Of a DNA stretch of 64,000 nt, positions 44,688 through 53,618 are shown in pieces (positions within the stretch are counted from its first letter, which is position 1; each line of letters starts with the position of its first letter). Position numbers and translations under genes: made by a program. The notes under the pieces were generated by a model that was given only the letters and a program-made list of their open reading frames with translations, was not told the origin of the DNA and did not search any database. The stretch is from the NCBI GenBank assembly GCA_014379595.1, contig JACMLM010000067.1, positions 1 through 64,000 on the forward strand, in the 5' to 3' direction. Origin of the DNA: Anaerolineales bacterium. Lineage in GTDB: Bacteria > Chloroflexota > Anaerolineae > Anaerolineales > Villigracilaceae.

Positions 44688-46028
44688 ATGCGCCGTATAC
44701 CGTTTATTGCACTGCTTACAACGATCCTGATTGCTGCCTGTTCACAAAAACCTGTTCCCCTCACTACTCCCACCATAGTACCAACTCCATATCCAAATAC
44801 ACTGTATGTTGATCCAAACATATCACTTGGGGAAATTAGTGCGCTTGTTTATGGTTCTAATTACGGTCCATGGATTGCACTCTCGTTAGATGCACTTGAA
44901 CCTGCATACAATTCAGGTGTCACTATTCTGCGTTTCCCAGCTGGTTCATGGGGCGATCATAATAATGTCACCAATATTCAGATCTACCAATTCATGAGTT
45001 TTGTTGAAAAGATGGGGGCCGCAGCCTTGATCCATGTGCGCCTGCTTGGGGGCACTCCTGAACAAGCTGCTGAAATGGTACGCTATGTAAATAAAGAAAT
45101 GAAATATGATGTTCTCTACTGGGGAATTGGAAATGAGCCTACTCTCTATGATGGTGAGTTAAAAAATAAAGGTGAAAGCTATGATATTGAAAGATTTAAT
45201 CAAGAATGGCGCGCTTTCGCAGAAGCCATGAAAAAAGTAGACTCGTCTATCAAGCTCGTTGGGCCAGAAATCAATCAATTCAGTTTTGATCATTCTGGCG
45301 GAAGCACAAACTTTGGTGAAAGAGATGAACTTTGGATGCAGGAATTTCTAAAAGTAAATGGTGATCTTGTAGATATCGTTTCATTTCACCGCTATCCTTT
45401 TCCGCTTTCAAATGTATCTGGGCCTGCATCGATTGAAGAATTGCGAATAAACGCGCAGGAGTGGGACAAAATTATTGTCCAGCTACGAGAGATGATCCAC
45501 AAGGAAACAGGGCGTGATATTCCAATTGCAGTCACTGAATTCAATTCAGATTACAGCAAATCGGTTGGCGGGGAGTCTACGCCTGACTCACACTACAATG
45601 CCATTTGGCTTGGTGATGTACTCGGAAGTTTGATCAAAAATGGTGTATTTATGGCAAACCAATGGATGCTCACATCCAAAGGCGGATACGGCGGCTGGGG
45701 ATTAGTTGGCCGAACTGAGTTATATCCAAGTTATTACACGTATCAAATGTACAAAATGTTTGGGGATGAACTGGTATATTCATCATCAGATGATCCTGAC
45801 TTATCTATTTTTACAGCTAAGCGGGGCGATGGAGCATTGACTATTATAGTGATCAATCTATCACTTGAAGAGCAGACAAAGGCTCTTCGTGTTGCTGATC
45901 AATCATCGGTTAAGGGCGAAGCGTGGTTATTCGATCCCACACACAACGCTGAAAATATTGGAACGGTAGAATTATCTGGGGATGTCAAATTTCCTGCACA
46001 ATCCATCACTTTATTCATTCTTAAGTAG
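44688..46028 (+). CDS. Clan GH-A glycoside hydrolase-like lipoprotein
   Basis: 446 residues. A signal peptide with lipobox IAAC (Cys18) is followed by a Pro/Thr linker, then a TIM barrel with LRFPAGSWGDHNN, the acid/base Glu in LYWGIGNEPTLYDG, VDIVSFHRYPFP and the nucleophile Glu in IAVTEFNSDYS. A small beta domain ends the protein. The GNEP/TEFN pair marks clan GH-A; the pattern is closest to GH39/GH44/GH51-like enzymes, but the family is not certain. It would act on polysaccharide outside the cell, upstream of the importer. The next gene starts 14 bases later. Confidence 0.78.
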   Translation: MRRIPFIALLTTILIAACSQKPVPLTTPTIVPTPYPNTLYVDPNISLGEISALVYGSNYGPWIALSLDALEPAYNSGVTILRFPAGSWGDHNNVTNIQIYQFMSFVEKMGAAALIHVRLLGGTPEQAAEMVRYVNKEMKYDVLYWGIGNEPTLYDGELKNKGESYDIERFNQEWRAFAEAMKKVDSSIKLVGPEINQFSFDHSGGSTNFGERDELWMQEFLKVNGDLVDIVSFHRYPFPLSNVSGPASIEELRINAQEWDKIIVQLREMIHKETGRDIPIAVTEFNSDYSKSVGGESTPDSHYNAIWLGDVLGSLIKNGVFMANQWMLTSKGGYGGWGLVGRTELYPSYYTYQMYKMFGDELVYSSSDDPDLSIFTAKRGDGALTIIVINLSLEEQTKALRVADQSSVKGEAWLFDPTHNAENIGTVELSGDVKFPAQSITLFILK

Positions 46029-46042
46029 AGGTTAAAAATAAT

Positions 46043-47260
46043 ATGAAACGCAATTTGATTTTGTTATGGCTCGCGTGGTTTACTTTGTTATATTGTTTTC
46101 AATGGCTGGTGACAACACGCTTACAGTTAAAGCAACCAGACGAAGCAGTTGTTTGGAGTTCAGGCGAAACAATGCCGCATAGCAATGATGGCAAGATTTA
46201 TTTACTTGATCCATTTATGAATCGACAGGTGGCCTGGGATTCTGAATATTATGTCGGCATCGCTGCTGGCGGATATGATGACCCTGAAGCAGGTGCTGTA
46301 CGAAACCCTGCAACAGGATTGCTGGTTATAAAAAATTATTCATTCTTTCCACTGTATCCATATATTATGAGAGCGTTGGCACTGCCTTTGAATTTATTCG
46401 GCTTATCAGTAATTGGTACAGCGACACTCGCAGGGGCAATTGTTGCCTTGCTGGGAACGTTGGCTGGTATGTTTGCATTATGGGATTTAACGCGCGATCT
46501 ATTTGATGAAGAAAGCGCATGGCGGACGGTCTTCTACATGCTCATTTTTCCTTCTGCATTTTTCTTCGCACAAATATTTACCGAGGGATTATTCGTTGGC
46601 CTTGCATTTAGTTCACTCGCCTTAACAAAACGCAAGCAATGGGTATGGGCGTCCCTACTGGGCATGCTTGCCGCATGGACTCGCGCACACGGGGCAGCAA
46701 TGGTTCTGCCTTTATTAGTTGGGTGGGCAATGAGCATAAATTGGAAATCAGACATCCGCTCAAAGTTGAGTTGGAAATGGGCACTGCAAGGTTTATTTGC
46801 TTTATTGCCGTTGGGTGCATATTATGTTTGGCGTACTTCGTCACTTGGTGATGGTTGGGCACAATTACAAGAATTTTATTTTGGGCGCGGATTGATGACC
46901 GTTGAACAATCCATTGCCAGCTGGAATGATGCTTTCTTTTACGCGCGTTATATGAATCAGGAAGGTTTGATCTACTTTAGCATTGAAGTTTTCGCAACTG
47001 TCATCGCTTTGATCGGGAGTATTTGGTTGATCCGCCGAGATCCTGTCGTAGCATTATTCAGCCTTGCTGTTGTTTTGCTTTCAATTTTCAGCGGTTCAGC
47101 ACAAAGCATGGCTCGCTATATGTTGATCGCCCCTGCTATGTTTATTTTTCTTGGGTATTTGGGAAAGAATAAAGTATTTGATAAAGCATGGACGATTGCA
47201 AGTATCTTGCTGATGGGTATGTCTGCATTGTTATTTAGTTATGATTTTTGGGTGGGATAA
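46043..47260 (+). CDS. GT-C type membrane glycosyltransferase-like protein (PIG-V-like)
   Basis: 405 residues with about ten transmembrane helices. The first outer loop contains the acidic pattern RQVAWDSEYYVGIA, like the catalytic DxE region of dolichol-phosphate-mannose transferases such as PIG-V, and later YSFFPLYPYIMRAL and FPSAFFFAQIFTEGLF. It probably adds a sugar from a polyprenyl carrier to a surface lipid or protein. It is followed by a strong terminator. Confidence 0.78.
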   Translation: MKRNLILLWLAWFTLLYCFQWLVTTRLQLKQPDEAVVWSSGETMPHSNDGKIYLLDPFMNRQVAWDSEYYVGIAAGGYDDPEAGAVRNPATGLLVIKNYSFFPLYPYIMRALALPLNLFGLSVIGTATLAGAIVALLGTLAGMFALWDLTRDLFDEESAWRTVFYMLIFPSAFFFAQIFTEGLFVGLAFSSLALTKRKQWVWASLLGMLAAWTRAHGAAMVLPLLVGWAMSINWKSDIRSKLSWKWALQGLFALLPLGAYYVWRTSSLGDGWAQLQEFYFGRGLMTVEQSIASWNDAFFYARYMNQEGLIYFSIEVFATVIALIGSIWLIRRDPVVALFSLAVVLLSIFSGSAQSMARYMLIAPAMFIFLGYLGKNKVFDKAWTIASILLMGMSALLFSYDFWVG

Positions 47261-47284
47261 AATTTACATCTATAAATAAATGCT

Positions 47285-47328
47285 AAATAACCCATATGGA
47301 TAAGGCACCCTTTCCATATGGGTTATTT
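47285..47328 (+). terminator. Strong intrinsic terminator
   Basis: Perfect 16-base arms AAATAACCCATATGGA / TCCATATGGGTTATTT, ending in T-rich sequence. Confidence 0.85.
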
Positions 47329-47380
47329 ATTTGGTTTGTGAAACATTTCTCCATTCATCATATTTTAAGAAACCTGTATC

Positions 47381-47443
47381 TTGACCTTGCCCTACAAGTA
47401 TGCAATAATGTAACCGGTTACTGTAACTAGTTACATATGTAAC
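47381..47443 (+). promoter_or_regulatory. lacI-family gene promoter with overlapping operators
   Basis: TTGACC, a 17-base spacer and AATAAT form the promoter. Directly downstream are GTAACCGGTTAC (47410-47421) and GTAACTAGTTAC (47423-47434), both perfect palindromes, and the overlapping GTTACATATGTAAC (47430-47443). The TGTAACnnGTTACA form is typical of LacI-family operators. They cover the start of transcription, indicating autorepression and probably control of the sugar genes downstream. Confidence 0.78.
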
Positions 47444-47452
47444 AAGCAAACT

Positions 47453-48475
47453 ATGACGATCAAATCTGACTCCGTTACTATTAGAGAAGTGGCTCAGAAA
47501 GCAGGTGTTTCTGTGGCTACTGTAAGCCGTTACATCAACCGCAATGCACCTATTTCGAAAGATGTGGCAGAACGCTTGAAGCTGGTAATGACAGAGTTGA
47601 AGTATGTGCCACATGCAGCAGCCCGCCAACTTGCGTCTCAAAAGACGCGTGTGGTGGGTTTGTTATTAAATACCCTGCATAACGATTTTTTCGTGCCTCT
47701 TTTGAACGGAATTGAAGCTGTTGTTCGTAAGCATGGATATAACCTCGTAATTGCTACTTATCTATTAGATCGCCGCGACATGCCTGCTCCCATCGGACCA
47801 CATAACACAGACGGAATATTGGTTTTCTCCGATGGGCTTTCAGACGATGATTTGATTTCTCTACATGCCAGAAATTTTCCAATGGTTTTGGTTCACCGCA
47901 CCCCCCCAGATTCAGTAAAAATCCCCAGTGTTACAGTTGAAAATAAAAAAATTTCCTTCGAAATTATTGACCACCTTATTAAAGTTCATGGAAGAACACG
48001 TATCATGCTTCTACGTGGCCCTCTTAACCAGGAAGATTCGCAATGGCGCGAATCGGGTTACAGGTCTGCACTTGAGGCGAACGGCATTCCTTTTGATGAG
48101 CGGCTGGTGCTTAATGGAGATTTCGAACGCAATACTGCCTATAAAGTACTGAATGAATTTATTGTCACTGAAGGACAAGTGTCATTTGACGCGATCTTCA
48201 CGGGCGATGACGACGCCGCAATAGGGGTGCTCACGGCTCTGCGCGAAAATGACTGCCGGGTACCAGAAGATGTTTCAGTCGTTGGTTTTGATGACTTGGG
48301 ATTTTCGGCATTTTTAAATCCCCCGCTTACTACTGTTTCTGCTCCTACCGAGGCCGTTGGCCGGATCGCAGCAGAACAATTATTTTCTCTCTTCGATAAG
48401 CAGTATCCTGAGGATAATCTTACATTATTACCAACGGAACTGATCATTCGACGCTCATGCGGTTGTAACGTATGA
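47453..48475 (+). CDS. LacI family transcriptional regulator
   Basis: 340 residues. The DNA-binding helix-turn-helix is TIREVAQKAGVSVATVSRYI, followed by the hinge helix region AAARQLASQKT. The periplasmic-binding-protein-like effector domain (about 65-340) has VVGLLLNTLHNDFFVPLLNGIE, FDAIFTGDDDAAIGVLTALRE and VSVVGFDDLGFSAFLNPPLT. The protein ends in a Cys-containing tail (RRSCGCNV). It sits at the head of the ABC importer and hydrolase genes and is expected to release its operators when a sugar of this pathway is bound. Effector unknown. Confidence 0.94.
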   Translation: MTIKSDSVTIREVAQKAGVSVATVSRYINRNAPISKDVAERLKLVMTELKYVPHAAARQLASQKTRVVGLLLNTLHNDFFVPLLNGIEAVVRKHGYNLVIATYLLDRRDMPAPIGPHNTDGILVFSDGLSDDDLISLHARNFPMVLVHRTPPDSVKIPSVTVENKKISFEIIDHLIKVHGRTRIMLLRGPLNQEDSQWRESGYRSALEANGIPFDERLVLNGDFERNTAYKVLNEFIVTEGQVSFDAIFTGDDDAAIGVLTALRENDCRVPEDVSVVGFDDLGFSAFLNPPLTTVSAPTEAVGRIAAEQLFSLFDKQYPEDNLTLLPTELIIRRSCGCNV

Positions 48476-48572
48476 GTCGAGCAAATTATAAGGAGGTGAA
48501 AGCGTTCATTAATAAACTATCTGCATCTCACCCATCCACACATTCAAATTTTATAGAGGAGAAAATAGCACC

Positions 48573-49964
48573 ATGAAAAAGAAATTACTTGCTACACTTG
48601 GCCTGTTGATCATCGCTTCGATGGTCCTTTCAGCCTGTGGCGCTGGCGCAGCCGCTGGCCCCGTAAAGATTCGCTGGTTCGTAGGTCTCGGTACTGGTAC
48701 CGACCCCGCCCAAGTCACCGTTCAGGAAGAGGTCGTAAAAGATTTTAATGCCTCTCAAGACGAGATCGAGCTTGTACTCGAGATTGTTCCTTTCGACAGC
48801 GCTCGTGACACCCTCTCAACTCAGATCGCTTCCGGCGCTGGCCCAGACATTGTCGGCCCAGTCGGTTGGGGAGGTTCCAATGACTTTTACGGCCAATGGC
48901 TTGATCTCACCGATGCCATTGCAGCAACCAAGTTTGACACATCCATCTTCGACCCAGCTTTGATCAAGTTCTACCAGGTTGAAGGCGAGCAAGTTGGTTT
49001 GCCTTTCGCTGTGTTCCCTGGCGCCATGTACTTTATACCTGCCATGTTTGACGAGGCCGGCCTTGCCTATCCTCCACAAAAATACGGCGAAAAATATGTT
49101 CTTGATGGCAATGAAGTAGATTGGAACTGGGACACTGTTACAGAAGTTGCCAAGCGTTTGACCATCGATGTTAACGGTTTGAATTCGACCGAAGAAGGTT
49201 TCGATCGTTCTCAGATCGTACAGGTTGGTTACAGCGCACAATGGCAGTCTGTTCTCTCAGTAGCCACGTTCTATGATGGCGCTGCCAATATCTACAGCGG
49301 TGATGCAAAAGGCTCCTATGAGTCCACCATCCCTGCCGGCTGGCAAGATGCCTGGCAGTGGTACTATGATGGCATGTGGGGTGATCAACCCTTCATCCCA
49401 ACAGGTCCTTTGAATGCCGCTCCTGAATTTGGCAACGGCAATGCCTTCAACACCGGCAAAGGTGCCATGGGTCTCACCCAGACCTGGTACACCTGCTGTC
49501 TTGCAGATTTAGCTGCATCCGGTACTGAATTCCAGCTTGGTATTCAGCCAATGGGCGCAGACGGTGAAGTAAATGGCCGTATTGATGCTGATACCTTCCG
49601 TATTTGGAAAGGTACCAAGAATCCTAACGAAGCCTTCAAGGTTTTGTCCTACCTAATCACTACCGGTGGCGATAAACTTCTCCCCACCTATGGTGCCATG
49701 CCCGCTATCCCATCCAAGACCGAAGCTTTCTTCAAGGTCAAGAGCGAGCAGTATCCGTTCGTAACCCCCGAAAGCTGGGATGTGTTCGTTCAAGGTTTGG
49801 CCTATCCTGATACCCCAAGTTCCGAACAGTATCAGCCAAACTCCATCGAAGCATCAGCCCGCTTCGCCACCTTCTTTGATCTTATGAACAACACTGAAGG
49901 TCTCGATTTTGAAGGGGAATATGCGAAGTTAGTGGATGATTTGAACACCATCTACAACAAATAA
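48573..49964 (+). CDS. ABC sugar transporter substrate-binding lipoprotein
   Basis: 463 residues. Signal peptide with lipobox LSAC (Cys22). Family 1 sugar-binding protein: KIRWFVGLGTGTDPAQV, IASGAGPDIVGPVGWGGSND, and a C-terminal lobe with KNPNEAFKVLSYL. Several Trp residues in the likely cleft (WQDAWQWYYDGMW) suit oligosaccharide stacking. Preceded by GAGGAG. It is followed by a strong hairpin and then the two permease genes; the hairpin probably keeps the binding protein in excess. Confidence 0.94.
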   Translation: MKKKLLATLGLLIIASMVLSACGAGAAAGPVKIRWFVGLGTGTDPAQVTVQEEVVKDFNASQDEIELVLEIVPFDSARDTLSTQIASGAGPDIVGPVGWGGSNDFYGQWLDLTDAIAATKFDTSIFDPALIKFYQVEGEQVGLPFAVFPGAMYFIPAMFDEAGLAYPPQKYGEKYVLDGNEVDWNWDTVTEVAKRLTIDVNGLNSTEEGFDRSQIVQVGYSAQWQSVLSVATFYDGAANIYSGDAKGSYESTIPAGWQDAWQWYYDGMWGDQPFIPTGPLNAAPEFGNGNAFNTGKGAMGLTQTWYTCCLADLAASGTEFQLGIQPMGADGEVNGRIDADTFRIWKGTKNPNEAFKVLSYLITTGGDKLLPTYGAMPAIPSKTEAFFKVKSEQYPFVTPESWDVFVQGLAYPDTPSSEQYQPNSIEASARFATFFDLMNNTEGLDFEGEYAKLVDDLNTIYNK

Positions 49965-49979
49965 GCACATGATATACTT

Positions 49980-50008
49980 TTGGCAGGCCGGTTTCACCGG
50001 CCTGCCAA
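49980..50008 (+). promoter_or_regulatory. Intra-operon hairpin after the binding-protein gene
   Basis: Perfect 12-base arms TTGGCAGGCCGG / CCGGCCTGCCAA with a 5-base loop and no immediate T tract. Such hairpins after binding-protein genes stabilise the upstream message or limit readthrough into permease genes. Confidence 0.75.
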
Positions 50009-50045
50009 ACCTCATTTTTGCTTGATTAATGAAGGGAGTACGCCC

Positions 50046-51071
50046 ATGTTTGAAGAACTGTCAAACTTCCGAAAATATCTTCCATCCAGAAAATCATTCC
50101 GCAACATGACACCGCTTGCACGGCGTGAATTAAAATCAGGAATGGCGTTTCTAACTCCCTGGATCATAGGCTTTTTCGCTTTTACTCTTTTACCGATCGT
50201 TGCATCACTGATTTTTAGCTTTATGAACCTATCGATCACAGATGGCCTATTGAGCCCACCGAAATTTGTGGGTTTTGATAATTATGTGACCCTACTTAAC
50301 GATCGCCAGGCAGGTGTTGACCCAAGAACCTGGATCAACTGGTTTTCAAGCGGTACGCCCACTTCTATGGGTGTTACCATCACCTTTGCCTTAGTATCAT
50401 TGCCAATTGGGATTCTATTCCCCCTTGGCTTGGCAGTCTTGATGAATAACCCAAACCTAAAAGGCAAAATGCTTTTCCGCAGTTTATTCTACATGCCTTT
50501 TATTGTTCCTTTTGTTGCTTCTGTATTTTTATGGGGTGGTATGCTTAATTCTGAAACCGGCTGGATCAATCGTGTTCTGATTGCATTAGGTATGGCAAAG
50601 GAAGCTACTCCAGACTGGGCCAATAGTACTTTCTGGGTGTATCCTACTTATACAATTATGGGTATCTGGGGTGTAGGAAATGCAATGTTGATCATGCTGG
50701 CTGGATTGCAAAGCGTTCCAACTGAATTATATGATGCTGCCACAGTGGATGGTGCAAATGGCTGGCATACTTTCTGGAAGATCACCTTCCCCATGATCTC
50801 GCCGGTCATCTTCTATAACCTCACACTGGGCATTGTTGGCGTATTTCAATACTTCCTGGTTCCTTTGGTTGTTAATAATGGCACGGGACGTCCGGGCGGC
50901 GCTACCATGTTCTATAGTCTTTATTTATTCAGAAACTTCTTTACCTTCCAGGATATGTCTTATGGCTCAACCCTGGCCTGGTTCCTATTTATTATTATTT
51001 TGCTGATCACATTTGTGTTGTTTGGCACCGCTAAATATTGGGTATATTACGCAGGTGAGTCCCGTTCGTAA
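50046..51071 (+). CDS. ABC sugar transporter permease (MalF/UgpA-like)
   Basis: 341 residues from ATG 50046 (site GAAGGGAG); the track start 22 codons earlier reads through the hairpin and is rejected. Six transmembrane helices, the first GMAFLTPWIIGFFAFTLLPI. The EAA coupling loop is LYDAATVDGANGWHTFWKITFPMISP. It forms the heterodimeric channel with the next gene. No ATPase gene is present in the cluster, so a shared MsmK-type ATPase elsewhere is presumed. Confidence 0.94.
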   Translation: MFEELSNFRKYLPSRKSFRNMTPLARRELKSGMAFLTPWIIGFFAFTLLPIVASLIFSFMNLSITDGLLSPPKFVGFDNYVTLLNDRQAGVDPRTWINWFSSGTPTSMGVTITFALVSLPIGILFPLGLAVLMNNPNLKGKMLFRSLFYMPFIVPFVASVFLWGGMLNSETGWINRVLIALGMAKEATPDWANSTFWVYPTYTIMGIWGVGNAMLIMLAGLQSVPTELYDAATVDGANGWHTFWKITFPMISPVIFYNLTLGIVGVFQYFLVPLVVNNGTGRPGGATMFYSLYLFRNFFTFQDMSYGSTLAWFLFIIILLITFVLFGTAKYWVYYAGESRS

Positions 51072-51082
51072 GGAGAAATCTC

Positions 51083-52186
51083 ATGACAAAAGTATTATCC
51101 ACCAATGTCCAGGAAAAATCATCTGCTAGAGAAAAAGCCGTGAGCAGAACAGTATCCCCTAATTGGCGAAAAAACTTAAATGGATTTACTATTACAGCCT
51201 TTACTCTGGCGATCCTTGTCCTTTTCCTCTCGCCGTTTGCATTCATGATATTTACTTCGCTGAAAACACAGGACCAGATCTCGATTGTAGGTGCCCCCAT
51301 TTACCCGGCTGCACCTCCCAAATTCGAATATAACGGCGAGCAGTTGGAAATTTTCATCGTGCCTCTTCCAGATGGTACAACCAAAGAGTTAGCCATGTTT
51401 AAAAAGGGGCAAAAGGAAAGCACCTTTATTGACCCTGCAAATCTCGATGCAGGCGAAATCCTCTGGACGGGTTCATGGCGTTTACTGGACCGCCCATGGG
51501 AGTTCTCACCCACATATTCAAATTACTCTGAAGCATGGGGGGCGATTAATTACCCACAGAAATTGTGGAACACATTTCAATATGCAATTGTGTCAGTGAT
51601 TGGCACATTGATTTCATGTACTCTGGTGGCATACGGTTTTGCACGCTTCCGTTTTCCTGGTCGTGACCTTCTATTTATCGTCCTGATCTCTACTATCTTC
51701 CTCCCTGCTTTTGTAACCGTCATCCCAACTTATACCTTCTTCGTAAAGATCGGGTGGGTGGGTACATGGCTGCCACTCATTGTTCCACACTTTTTCGCTA
51801 ATGCCTACAATGTTTTCCTGCTTCGGCAATATTTCTTGACTCTGCCACGTGAACTAGATGAAGCTGCAATGATCGATGGCGCCAGCCCATTGCGTGTTTT
51901 ATGGTCTGTGATCATTCCTCAATCCTATCCGGTGTTTATGGCAATCACTGTATTTCACATCGTCTTCGCATGGAATGATTACTTTGGGCCGGTCGTCTAC
52001 CTGGCAAGCGCACCGGACAAGTGGCCTATCTCTTATGCACTTTCAATGTTCAATGGAATTTATGGCCAGCGCCCACAGCTGATTCAGGCAGGCGCATTGA
52101 TGGCGCTTATTCTGCCGTTGATTTTGTTTGTGGTAGCCCAGCGTTTCTTCGTTCAAGGTATTGTCGTAACAGGTGTTGAAAAGTAA
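51083..52186 (+). CDS. ABC sugar transporter permease (MalG/UgpE-like) with extra outer domain
   Basis: 367 residues, six transmembrane helices. The EAA loop is LDEAAMIDGASPLRVLWSVIIPQS. Between helix 1 (about 35-57) and helix 2 there are about 105 residues, including APPKFEYNGEQLEIFIVPLP and a beta-rich stretch. Ordinary MalG proteins have far less here, so this is a small outer-face domain that may help dock the binding protein. It starts 11 bases after the first permease with AAGGAG. Confidence 0.93.
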   Translation: MTKVLSTNVQEKSSAREKAVSRTVSPNWRKNLNGFTITAFTLAILVLFLSPFAFMIFTSLKTQDQISIVGAPIYPAAPPKFEYNGEQLEIFIVPLPDGTTKELAMFKKGQKESTFIDPANLDAGEILWTGSWRLLDRPWEFSPTYSNYSEAWGAINYPQKLWNTFQYAIVSVIGTLISCTLVAYGFARFRFPGRDLLFIVLISTIFLPAFVTVIPTYTFFVKIGWVGTWLPLIVPHFFANAYNVFLLRQYFLTLPRELDEAAMIDGASPLRVLWSVIIPQSYPVFMAITVFHIVFAWNDYFGPVVYLASAPDKWPISYALSMFNGIYGQRPQLIQAGALMALILPLILFVVAQRFFVQGIVVTGVEK

Positions 52187-52212
52187 TAACATAATACATA
52201 AAAGATAAATTC

Positions 52213-52280
52213 AAGGGACACAAGGATACGAAGGGAAGAAGTATACAAAAATCTTCCACCTTTGTGTACTCAGTGTCCTT
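52213..52280. repeat. Imperfect inverted repeat between permease and GH4 genes
   Basis: AAGGGACACAAGGATACGAA and onward pairs imperfectly with TCTTCCACCTTTGTGTACTC and onward. It looks like a dispersed extragenic repeat rather than a terminator, as no T tract follows. Confidence 0.5.
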
Positions 52281-52319
52281 TGTGTTTAACAAGCTACCTC
52301 GTTAAATAAGGATAAATTT

Positions 52320-53618
52320 ATGCTTAAAGTTGCAGTCATCGGCGGCGGGTCTACTTATACTCCCGAACTCATTAACGGATTCCTTGTTCGCCTTGAAAAA
52401 TTCCCTATCAATGAACTTTGGCTCATGGATGTTGATAAGGAACGTCTTGACATCGTTGGTGGATTTGCCCAACGCATGGTGCAAGCAAAAGGCTCTCCAT
52501 TTAAAGTTGTACTTACTACAGATCAACGTGCCGCAGTCAAAGATGCTGACTATGTCACTACTCAATTGCGTGTGGGACATATGGAAGCACGCAAACGTGA
52601 TGAGTATCTTGGCCTCCGTCATGGTTTGATCGGGCAGGAAACAACAGGTGTTGGTGGTATGGGGAAAGCTTTGCGAACCATTCCAGTCATTCTCCAGATC
52701 GCTAAAGATATGCAGGAACTCGCCAAGCCCGGTGCAATGTTAGTTAACTTTACAAATCCAGCTGGGTTAGTCACACAAGCATTAAGTCAATATGCATCGG
52801 AGACTCCATCTGTAGGCGTATGCAATGTCCCCATCGGGGCGAAGATGCGTATCATCGAAGGCCTCGAACAGGCTACAGGTCAAAAAATTGATATCGAACG
52901 AACAGAGTTGAAAACCCTTGGATTGAATCATCTATCCTGGCATCGTGGATTTACAGTGGATGGTGAAGATGTCTGGCCGCAAGTTATTCAAGCATATATC
53001 GAAAATTTAAAAAAAGAAGAACATCCAGAATGGGAACCTCGCACCATTGAAGTTTTGCGAATGATGCCTAATTATTATCTTCAATATTTTTATCACACAG
53101 ATAAAAAATTAAAAGAACAGGAAAAATGGCCGCCTTCACGTGCTGAAGAAGTAATCGAGGTGGAGAAGGAATTACTACGCGATTATGCAGACCCGAATCT
53201 CAATGAGCCTCCAGCAGGTTTAATGAAACGCGGCGGCGCTTATTATTCAACTGTTGCCACGCAGTTACTCAATGCACATTACAACGATCTCGGTGAGACA
53301 CATGTGGTCAATATCAAGAACAACAGCGCAGTAAAAGAATGGCCCGCAGAATGGGTGCTGGAAATGCCTTCTACAGTTAAGAAGAGCGGAATCACACCGA
53401 TTGCAACTGAACCATTACCTGCATCGTGCTTTGGTCTCATATCAGCTATCAAAGCATATGAATTGCTCACTGTAGAAGCTGCCGTCCATGGTGACCGTGA
53501 TGCAGCGTATCAGGCTTTGCTTGTTCATCCCATCGGTCCCAAAGCGGATAAAGTACAAACTGTTCTAGATGATATGCTCGAAACTCATCGCGAACACCTA
53601 CCGCAATTCTTCAAATAG
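52320..53618 (+). CDS. GH4 family glycosidase (6-phospho-beta-glucosidase type)
   Basis: 432 residues. NAD- and metal-dependent glycosidase working by oxidation-elimination. The N-terminal Rossmann start is VAVIGGGSTYTPELINGF. Family marks include RVGHMEARKRDEYLGLRHGL, QETTGVGGMGKALRT, FTNPAGLVTQAL, the metal-binding SVGVCNVPIG and LGLNHLSWHR. The GH4 branch with these motifs usually hydrolyses 6-phospho-beta-glucosides or 6-phospho-chitobiose (CelF/ChbF). No phosphotransferase system is encoded here, so the phosphate would have to come from the adjacent kinase, or the enzyme accepts unphosphorylated sugar. Confidence 0.92.
   Translation: MLKVAVIGGGSTYTPELINGFLVRLEKFPINELWLMDVDKERLDIVGGFAQRMVQAKGSPFKVVLTTDQRAAVKDADYVTTQLRVGHMEARKRDEYLGLRHGLIGQETTGVGGMGKALRTIPVILQIAKDMQELAKPGAMLVNFTNPAGLVTQALSQYASETPSVGVCNVPIGAKMRIIEGLEQATGQKIDIERTELKTLGLNHLSWHRGFTVDGEDVWPQVIQAYIENLKKEEHPEWEPRTIEVLRMMPNYYLQYFYHTDKKLKEQEKWPPSRAEEVIEVEKELLRDYADPNLNEPPAGLMKRGGAYYSTVATQLLNAHYNDLGETHVVNIKNNSAVKEWPAEWVLEMPSTVKKSGITPIATEPLPASCFGLISAIKAYELLTVEAAVHGDRDAAYQALLVHPIGPKADKVQTVLDDMLETHREHLPQFFK

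Noticed and set aside
48484-48573. Mini-ORF after AAGGAGG before the sugar-binding lipoprotein gene
   Set aside because: The GTG lies inside the putative ribosome binding site and the peptide ends at the next gene's start. It looks like chance, though a leader role cannot be excluded.
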